Assembly: GCF_041261445.1 (NCBI RefSeq)
Contig: NZ_JBGCCU010000012.1
Span: 248,001-312,000 of the forward strand
Origin: Catenulispora sp. EB89
GTDB lineage: Bacteria > Actinomycetota > Actinomycetes > Streptomycetales > Catenulisporaceae
Reading direction: 5' to 3'
Length of the DNA: 64,000 bases
Each line of letters begins with the position of its first letter. Positions within the stretch are counted from its first letter, which is position 1. A program made the translations under genes and the position numbers. The notes beneath the pieces are model-generated. The model ran no database searches. It was not told where the DNA came from and worked only from the letters and a program-made list of their open reading frames with translations. Positions 58,886-64,000 of the stretch are shown here, piece after piece.

Positions 58886-60634
58886 TCACCCGCCGCTGAC
58901 CACCTGCCCGAACGAGTTCACGCAGTACATCGGGCTCGGATACATCGCCGATCGTCCGTACTGGTTGACCGCGGCGAGCTGGAGACACGTCGTGCTTCCC
59001 GCCGGGATCTGGTAGGAGTAGCTGGTCCCGCCGACGGACATCGTCTGGTCGGTCGCGGGCGTGCCGTTGATCGTGTAGTGCAGGCTGTAGCTCGTCGCGT
59101 CCGAATGCGCCTTCCACGACACGTCCACCGTGGCCATGCCGACCCAGTTCGGAATCCAGACACTGATATCGCCCGCCCCCATCGGGCCGGGCGGGTTGTG
59201 CGCGGGCGGCGGCGTCTGCGAATGCGGCGGGGCCGGCGGAGTCGTCGAGTGCGTGGTCGGCGTCGTGGGGTGCGTCGTCGGGTGCGTCACCGGCTTGCCG
59301 GCGGTCGTGGTCGACGGCGGAGTCGTCACCGGCCCGCCGCCGTTCGGGCCGCCGGCGGGCACCGTGACCGTGATCTGCCCCGAACTGCTCGGCGCCGCCG
59401 TGGTGACGCCGGCGGGCTTCGGCGGCGTCACCGAGCCGTTCGGTGTCGGAGACGGCTTGCCGCCCGCCAGCGCCGGCCCGCTGGAACTGCTGGAGCTGCC
59501 GGAGCCACCGGAGCTGGCCGACCCGAGCGCGGGCGGGAACGCTCCGCCGTCCTGGCTGCTGGACATCGTGCTGCCGGCCCGGAGCGCGTCCGTCGTCGGA
59601 TTCCCGTTGCCGCCGCTGCCTTCGACGACGGCGACGCCGGCCAGGACGACCACGGCGGCCGCGGCGCCGGAGATCATCGCGACGCGCTTGCCGCTCCGCT
59701 TGGACGCCAGGGCCACGGTCGGCAGGTCGGCCGCGTCCCCGGCGGTGAGCGGCAGTCCCACGCCGAGCGGCGGCTCCTGCCATCTGACGCCGGCGAGCGG
59801 CTGCCACGCGGCCTCGCCCAACACGTCGATGATCTGCTGCGGAGTCGGACGATCCGCAGAATCCTTGGCCAGGCAGCCCTTGATCAGGCGACGCAGAACA
59901 TCGTCGGCGACGGCGACGCCTTCCAGGTCCGGCTCGTTGTTGACCACGCGGTGCAGGATCGCCAGCGGTGCGCCGTCGCCGAACGCGAGTCGGCCGGTAG
60001 CGGCGAACACCAGCAGTGAACCCAGGGCGAACACGTCGGAGGCGGCCTCTACAGAGCTTCCGTCGGCTTGCTCAGGGGACATATACGCGGGTGTGCCCAG
60101 AGTCTGGCCGGTGTTGGTCAGCAGGGAGGCATCCAGTGCGCGGGCCACCCCGAAGTCGATGACTTTGGGGCCGTCCGGACCGAGCAGTACGTTCGCCGGT
60201 TTGAGGTCGCGGTGCACGACCTCTGCGGCGTGGATGACTTGCAGCGCCTGGGCGATCGCCACGGCCAGAGCACGAAGACGCGTGTCGTCGAAGCCGCCGC
60301 CTTGCTCGATCGCGTCCTGCAACGTCGGGCCGGGCACGTATTCGGTCGCCAGCCAAGGCCGCTCGCCGTCGGCCTGCGCGTTGAAGATCTCTGCGATCCG
60401 CGGCGAGTGGACCCTCCCGGCCACCTCCAACTCCCGCGAGAACCGCTTGCGGAACGCCGGGATCTCGGCCAGATCCGAGCGCACCACCTTCACCGCGGCC
60501 TGCCGTCCGTCGGCGTCGGTCCCCAGGAACACCCGCCCCATCGCGCCCGACCCGAGCTGCGTGAGCAGCAGGTACGGCCCCATCCGATCGGTCGGCGCGG
60601 GTCCCACGCTGTGTACGTTGCCGTTCATAATCAC
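58886..60634 (-). CDS. membrane Ser/Thr protein kinase with exported C-terminal domain
   Basis: The kinase starts at GTG 60634, preferred because GGGGGAGG lies six bases upstream; ATG 60628 would remove two residues. The Hanks-type domain spans about 15-275: 'LGSGAMGRVFLG', Lys in 'QAAVKVVRSDL', 'HRDLKPANVLL', 'VIDFGVARALD' and 'GTPAYMSPEQADG'. One membrane helix is at about 323-345 ('VAMISGAAAAVVVLAGVAVV'). The outside part is a long Ser/Thr/Pro/Gly linker followed by a beta-sandwich (fibronectin-III-like, 'MATVDVSWKAHSDATSYSL') with two cysteines. It should phosphorylate cytoplasmic proteins in response to an external ligand; neither is identified. Confidence 0.93.
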   Translation of the reverse strand: MIMNGNVHSVGPAPTDRMGPYLLLTQLGSGAMGRVFLGTDADGRQAAVKVVRSDLAEIPAFRKRFSRELEVAGRVHSPRIAEIFNAQADGERPWLATEYVPGPTLQDAIEQGGGFDDTRLRALAVAIAQALQVIHAAEVVHRDLKPANVLLGPDGPKVIDFGVARALDASLLTNTGQTLGTPAYMSPEQADGSSVEAASDVFALGSLLVFAATGRLAFGDGAPLAILHRVVNNEPDLEGVAVADDVLRRLIKGCLAKDSADRPTPQQIIDVLGEAAWQPLAGVRWQEPPLGVGLPLTAGDAADLPTVALASKRSGKRVAMISGAAAAVVVLAGVAVVEGSGGNGNPTTDALRAGSTMSSSQDGGAFPPALGSASSGGSGSSSSSSGPALAGGKPSPTPNGSVTPPKPAGVTTAAPSSSGQITVTVPAGGPNGGGPVTTPPSTTTAGKPVTHPTTHPTTPTTHSTTPPAPPHSQTPPPAHNPPGPMGAGDISVWIPNWVGMATVDVSWKAHSDATSYSLHYTINGTPATDQTMSVGGTSYSYQIPAGSTTCLQLAAVNQYGRSAMYPSPMYCVNSFGQVVSGG

Positions 60635-60701
60635 GCGCTGCCTCCCCCTGTACGGCGTCCTTGCCATTATGGGGCGCCCGACGAAGTCTAGGGCTCGGGT
60701 T

Positions 60702-61925
60702 TCAGGACCCGTCCTCGCCGGAATATGCCAAGGTTGCTGGAGTCGCTGGAGTCGCTGGAGTCGCTGGAGTTGCCGGAGCCGCCGGAGCCGCCGAGGCGTG
60801 CCGGGAGTCTTTCCCCATGTGCGTGAAGGCGTTCGCGACCTCAGCCAACCACGCCGCCTCCGCCGCGACCGTCTTCGCGGCCTCAGTGTGACGGACCGGC
60901 TCGCCCGACGCGCGCAGACGTCCGTCGCGGTGGTTCGCCAACGCCGCCGCGAGGGACGCGGCCTCGATGTGCGCTTCGTCGCCCGCGGCCTCGGCCACCT
61001 GTTCCGGAGCGTAAGGGCGCAGCGCGAGGCGGGCATCGTGGATCTCGATGACCCGCCGATAGAGCGCGAAGTCGAGCGATCGGCCGCCGAACAGCAGCCG
61101 ACGTCGGTCGTCGAGCGCGATCTCCGGCAGTTCGGCGCGCACGGCCTCCCACAGCGGCGTCAGGCGTCGGTAGACCAGGTAGGTGTGGACGCGCTCGCGG
61201 ACGACGGTGTAGCCGGTGTGCCACTTCGCGACCAGCGTCGCGGCCACGATGAAGGCCGCGCACAACGCACCGAGTGCGTTCGAGACCAGGTCCTCGCTGC
61301 CGTCCTGCACGCCGGTGCGCAGTACGTGGACGATGTCGTCGACGGTCCACGCCGTCCACACCATGCCCACGGCCAGCGCGACCAGCGACAGCCGTATCCC
61401 GGTCCGCACCGGCCCGGGCCCGGCCCGCCGCGCCTCGCGCCAGAAGGCGGCCGTCGCGACGGCCAGGGCCCATCCGGTGTACGTGGCGAAGACGACGTCG
61501 TCCCCGGCCAGCAGCCACCGCCCCGGTCCGTGGGTGACCAGCGAATCGTCCGGGACGCTGATGACGGGCCGCGCCGCGACGAAGCAGCCGATGCTGGCGA
61601 CCTGCGCCACGACGGCGGCGACCACCGGCAGGCCGCGCACCGGACGCCGGGCGACCACGTACGCCATGAACATCAGAACGCTGACGGCCGCGATGCGCAC
61701 GCAGTCGCCCAACAGGATCTCCGCCACGCGGCTCAAACCCACGTCTGCGAGCAGCTGGGGCGTCGCGGGGGCGAGGATCGCCATGGCCAGCGCCAGGCAG
61801 ATCATCAGTCCGTAGCCGTAGTGCTGTACCTGGTACGGCGGCGCGCCGCTGCGGTCGGTGCGCAGGCGGTACACCGAGAACGTCAGCAGGGCCGCGGCGG
61901 CCAGGTACGCGGCGAGGTCCGACAC
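60702..61925 (-). CDS. multi-pass membrane protein of the MAB_1171c/DUF6545 type
   Basis: The 407-residue protein starts at GTG 61925, three bases after the stop of the ImmA/IrrE-like gene. Seven or so helices fill residues 1-250, then a cytoplasmic helical domain follows ('VYRRLTPLWEAVRAELPEIA', 'RRVIEIHDARLALRPYAPEQ'), which is typical of the actinobacterial MAB_1171c family of putative transporters. The C-terminus is a Pro-Ala-Thr repeat coded by a 9-bp tandem repeat (about 60733-60785). These genes are often paired with an ImmA/IrrE protease and an Xre regulator; here the regulator is missing. The function is unknown. Confidence 0.8.
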   Translation of the reverse strand: MSDLAAYLAAAALLTFSVYRLRTDRSGAPPYQVQHYGYGLMICLALAMAILAPATPQLLADVGLSRVAEILLGDCVRIAAVSVLMFMAYVVARRPVRGLPVVAAVVAQVASIGCFVAARPVISVPDDSLVTHGPGRWLLAGDDVVFATYTGWALAVATAAFWREARRAGPGPVRTGIRLSLVALAVGMVWTAWTVDDIVHVLRTGVQDGSEDLVSNALGALCAAFIVAATLVAKWHTGYTVVRERVHTYLVYRRLTPLWEAVRAELPEIALDDRRRLLFGGRSLDFALYRRVIEIHDARLALRPYAPEQVAEAAGDEAHIEAASLAAALANHRDGRLRASGEPVRHTEAAKTVAAEAAWLAEVANAFTHMGKDSRHASAAPAAPATPATPATPATPATLAYSGEDGS

Positions 61926-61928
61926 CCG

Positions 61929-62480
61929 TCAGTCCTTGAAGACCGCGAACAGCGTGTCCAGGCTGGAGGGCCGGTCGGCCCCGCGCGCCCGATGCCGGTC
62001 CCGGCGCTCGACGCGCTGCAGGATCAGCGAGGCGACGAGTTCGGCCTCGCGTTCGTCGGGCTCGCTGTAGACGGTCCGGCCCAGCACGCTGCGCACCAGT
62101 TCGGCTGGCAGGTGCGGCATCAGCGCCCGCGCGGCGGCGGCCATCGCGTCGCCGTCGGCCCCGCGCTCGGTGTGCCCGCACAGGATGTGCGCGGCTTCGT
62201 GCAGCAGGATGTGCTGGCGGTGAACGCCGCCGGTGTCCGAGGCGTAGATGATCCAGTCGGCGTTGCGAGTGGTGACGACGAGCCCGCACGGGGCGTCCGG
62301 CCGGGAGGCGACCGGCAGCAGGCCGATCGGCCGTCCGCGTTCCCGGGCGAGCACGCCGATGAAGGTCTCGGCGTCGAACGGCTCGGGCAGGTCGAGCTGG
62401 TCGACCATGGTCCGGCACCGGTCCCACAGCCGGTCCGCGCTGTGGTTGCCGCCTCGGTCGTCGCCGCGGCCGTTGGCCAT
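61929..62480 (-). CDS. ImmA/IrrE-type zinc metallopeptidase
   Basis: The 183-residue protein starts at ATG 62480. The zinc site is 'QHILLHEAAHILCGH' (HEAAH; family HExxH), with the third ligand probably the Glu in 'DEREAELVASLI', as in ImmA/IrrE proteases (family E(x)EA..FA). Such enzymes cleave repressors; in actinobacteria they commonly come as pairs with a membrane protein like the next gene. No Xre-type target regulator is encoded upstream; instead there is a repeat-rich region. Substrate unknown. Confidence 0.85.
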   Translation of the reverse strand: MANGRGDDRGGNHSADRLWDRCRTMVDQLDLPEPFDAETFIGVLARERGRPIGLLPVASRPDAPCGLVVTTRNADWIIYASDTGGVHRQHILLHEAAHILCGHTERGADGDAMAAAARALMPHLPAELVRSVLGRTVYSEPDEREAELVASLILQRVERRDRHRARGADRPSSLDTLFAVFKD

Positions 62481-62539
62481 CGCTCCACCCCCTGCCGATC
62501 ATAGCGACTCGCACAGGCCCCGGCCGGTGCGCGCTGAGG

Positions 62540-62613
62540 CCGGACAGCCTGGACAGCACAGACACGACAGACAGCGCAGACACGACAGACAGCACAGACA
62601 GTCCGGACAGCAC
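62540..62613. repeat. ACAG-rich imperfect tandem repeats
   Basis: Upstream of the ImmA/IrrE-like gene about 70 bases consist of GACAGCACAGAC/ACGACAGACAGC-type units; an imperfect 20-base period (CAGACACGACAGACAG twice) is visible. On the minus strand this becomes TGTC/GTCTG direct repeats, 60-130 bases before the start codon of that gene. It could be a regulatory array or just replication slippage. Confidence 0.65.
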
Positions 62614-62764
62614 AGCCTTCGCTGGAAAACCGCCGGGTCCGCCCTCTTGACGTCTATCGGTCGAATCCGTTTACTCCACTCGTAGAACTCTGATTCATTC
62701 TGTTAACTTGCTTGTCTTCCTGTTTGATTCCCGGTCCGTTACACCGTCCATCAGGGAGCACGTC

Positions 62765-64000
62765 ATGCACACCGCTTCATTGACACGTCCCGGTCCGCGC
62801 CGCCTGCTCGCCGTCTTCGTGGCCGCGGTGCTGGCGCTCTTCTGTTACGACGGCGGGGAGTCGAAGGCCTACGCGCAGAGCAACGGTGCGGCGATCACGC
62901 CGCTGATGGGTTGGAGCAGTTGGTCATTCCTGCGCAACGCCCCGACCGAGGCGAAGATGAAGGCCCAGGCACAGGGGATGGCGAGCTCGGGGCTGGTCGC
63001 CGCGGGCTACAAGTACGTCAACCTCGACGACTTCTGGTACCTCGATCCGGCCAGCACCGTCGACGCGAACGGACGGTGGGTCACGGACAGCAGCAAGTTC
63101 CCGGACGGGATGGCGAATCTGGGTTCGTACATCCACTCGCTCGGGGAGAAGTTCGGGATGTACCTGACGCCGGGGATCCCGGTCGCGGCCTACAACCAGA
63201 ACACGCCGATCGCGGGGACGTCGTTCCACGCGCGGGACATCGTCTCCAATACGAGTAGTTACGAGACGAACTACAACTTCGGCAGTGGTCGGATGTACTA
63301 CATCGACTATGGCAAGAACCCGACGGCTGCGCAGGCGTTCTTGAACTCCTGGGCTGACCAGCTCGTGGGCTACGGCATCGACTATCTGAAGATCGACGGT
63401 GTCAGTCCGAACGATGGGGACTCGCAGGGGGTCGCCGATGTCCAGCACTGGTCGACCGCGCTCAATCAGACGGGGCGGACCATCCACCTGGAGCTGTCCA
63501 ACTCGCTGACGACGGCCGATGCCGCGTCGTGGCAGCAGTACTCCAACGGTTGGCGGATCGATGGCGACATCGAGTGCTACTGCGGTTCGAACTCCTCGTT
63601 CCCGTTGACTGACTGGAACAACGTCAGCGGCCGGTTCAACGATGTGCAGCCGTGGATCGGTGTCGGGGGTACGGGAGGGTGGAACGATCTGGACTCGATC
63701 GAGGTCGGGAACGGGTCGAATGACGGCCTGACCCTTGATGAGCGCAAGACGCAGCTGACGTTGTGGGCGATCGAGAACTCGAACCTGACGCTGGGTGTGG
63801 ACCTGACCAACCTGGATTCCACTGACGTCGGTCTGCTGACCAACAGTGAAGTGCTGGCCGTTGACCAGGCCGGACATCCGGCGCGGGCGGTGGATCGTAC
63901 GACGCAGCAGCAGGCCTGGTATGCGGCCAATGGGGACGGCAGCTACACGGTCGCGTTGTTCAACCTGTCGGGTTCGGCCGCTACGACGTCGGTGAACTGG
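62765..64000 (+). CDS. secreted GH27 alpha-galactosidase-like enzyme (3' truncated)
   Basis: The gene starts at ATG 62765 with GGGAG six bases upstream and runs off the window after 412 codons. Residues 1-38 form a signal peptide (ending AYAQ). The catalytic barrel matches GH27: 'PLMGWSSWSFLRN', 'GYKYVNLDDFWYL', 'GEKFGMYLTPGIPV', the nucleophile Asp in 'GIDYLKIDGVSP', and the acid/base Asp in 'GGWNDLDSIEVGNG'. GH27 cleaves alpha-galactosides or beta-L-arabinopyranosides. The 'IDG' in place of the usual 'DNC' after the nucleophile points away from standard alpha-galactosidases. A C-terminal beta domain begins near the end and extra binding modules may follow outside. The upstream 150 bases are AT-rich and probably hold its promoter. 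Confidence 0.92.
   Translation, partial: MHTASLTRPGPRRLLAVFVAAVLALFCYDGGESKAYAQSNGAAITPLMGWSSWSFLRNAPTEAKMKAQAQGMASSGLVAAGYKYVNLDDFWYLDPASTVDANGRWVTDSSKFPDGMANLGSYIHSLGEKFGMYLTPGIPVAAYNQNTPIAGTSFHARDIVSNTSSYETNYNFGSGRMYYIDYGKNPTAAQAFLNSWADQLVGYGIDYLKIDGVSPNDGDSQGVADVQHWSTALNQTGRTIHLELSNSLTTADAASWQQYSNGWRIDGDIECYCGSNSSFPLTDWNNVSGRFNDVQPWIGVGGTGGWNDLDSIEVGNGSNDGLTLDERKTQLTLWAIENSNLTLGVDLTNLDSTDVGLLTNSEVLAVDQAGHPARAVDRTTQQQAWYAANGDGSYTVALFNLSGSAATTSVNW

Noticed and set aside
60883-62613. A 576-codon frame across the ImmA-like and membrane protein genes on the same strand.
   Set aside because: It is an out-of-frame shadow; the repeated Leu-Ser-Val start comes from the ACAG repeats.

Overview
The window comes from a high-GC actinobacterium. 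Codon third positions are G/C-rich, GTG starts are common, ribosome binding sites are GGAGG-like, and the gene families are typical of the group: SARP and LAL regulators, HxlR, LuxR, an Ser/Thr kinase with an exported tail, and GlnX/GlnH. A Catenulispora- or Streptomyces-like soil organism fits, but genus is an inference. No rRNA, tRNA, CRISPR array, insertion sequence or prophage was recognised. About 55 protein genes are supported; one gene is cut at each end of the window (a PEP-utiliser-like C-terminus at the left and a GH27 glycosidase at the right).

Region 1 (0-16.3 kb) is housekeeping and redox. It holds an AraC regulator with an NTF2-like partner, NAD kinase coupled to a DUF574-type methyltransferase, and a five-gene electron-transfer operon on the minus strand (small Ser/Thr-tailed membrane protein, ApbE, ferric-reductase-like membrane protein, NuoF-like protein, 3Fe-4S ferredoxin). 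A PiT phosphate transporter with a small membrane partner and a large SARP/STAND regulator follow. Between 14.4 and 15.3 kb lies a decayed patch with two divergent pseudogenes, next to an orphan ImuA-like gene that has a LexA-box-like site.

Region 2 (16.4-28.1 kb) is a mixed set: a GT-B-like protein, an M3 peptidase, a MOSC-reductase fusion, a LAL regulator, a secreted papain-like peptidase and a CGNR zinc-finger protein. A four-copy 12-bp repeat lies between two minus-strand genes.

Region 3 (28.1-35.3 kb) looks like one regulon. Three promoters carry the same palindrome (ATTGTTGAACAAT), each placed identically inside a 17-bp spacer. They precede pxpB-pxpC-gntR, a D-glutamate-cyclase-family gene, and MFS-glnX-glnH. 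A GntR/FCD regulator encoded in the first unit is the likely repressor. The set suggests uptake and turnover of 5-oxoproline or D-glutamate coupled to a GlnH/GlnX amino-acid sensor, without pknG nearby.

Region 4 (35.3-42.7 kb) contains a LamG-domain membrane protein, an HxlR/NAD(P)-binding divergent pair, a DUF3500 gene, and a SARP regulator flanked by very small exported or membrane proteins.

Region 5 (42.9-57.6 kb) is the most interesting part, a probable double RiPP gene cluster. On the plus strand is a precursor made of four 26-residue repeats after only nine leader residues, followed by a radical SAM/SPASM maturase, an MFS exporter and a prolyl oligopeptidase. Divergently, a tightly overlapping seven-gene operon encodes another radical SAM enzyme, a haem-oxygenase-fold protein, a 70-residue peptide, a cyclase/STAND/TPR giant, a cytosolic subtilase, a GAF protein and a P450. 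The 70-residue peptide and the repeat precursor share an EPEV-x-AH-(S/T) motif, and the divergent promoter region holds a matching inverted repeat, so the two halves probably belong together.

Region 6 (57.5-64 kb) has a secreted protein, a cupin, an Ser/Thr kinase, an ImmA/IrrE-like protease with a multi-span membrane protein, and the start of a secreted GH27 enzyme.
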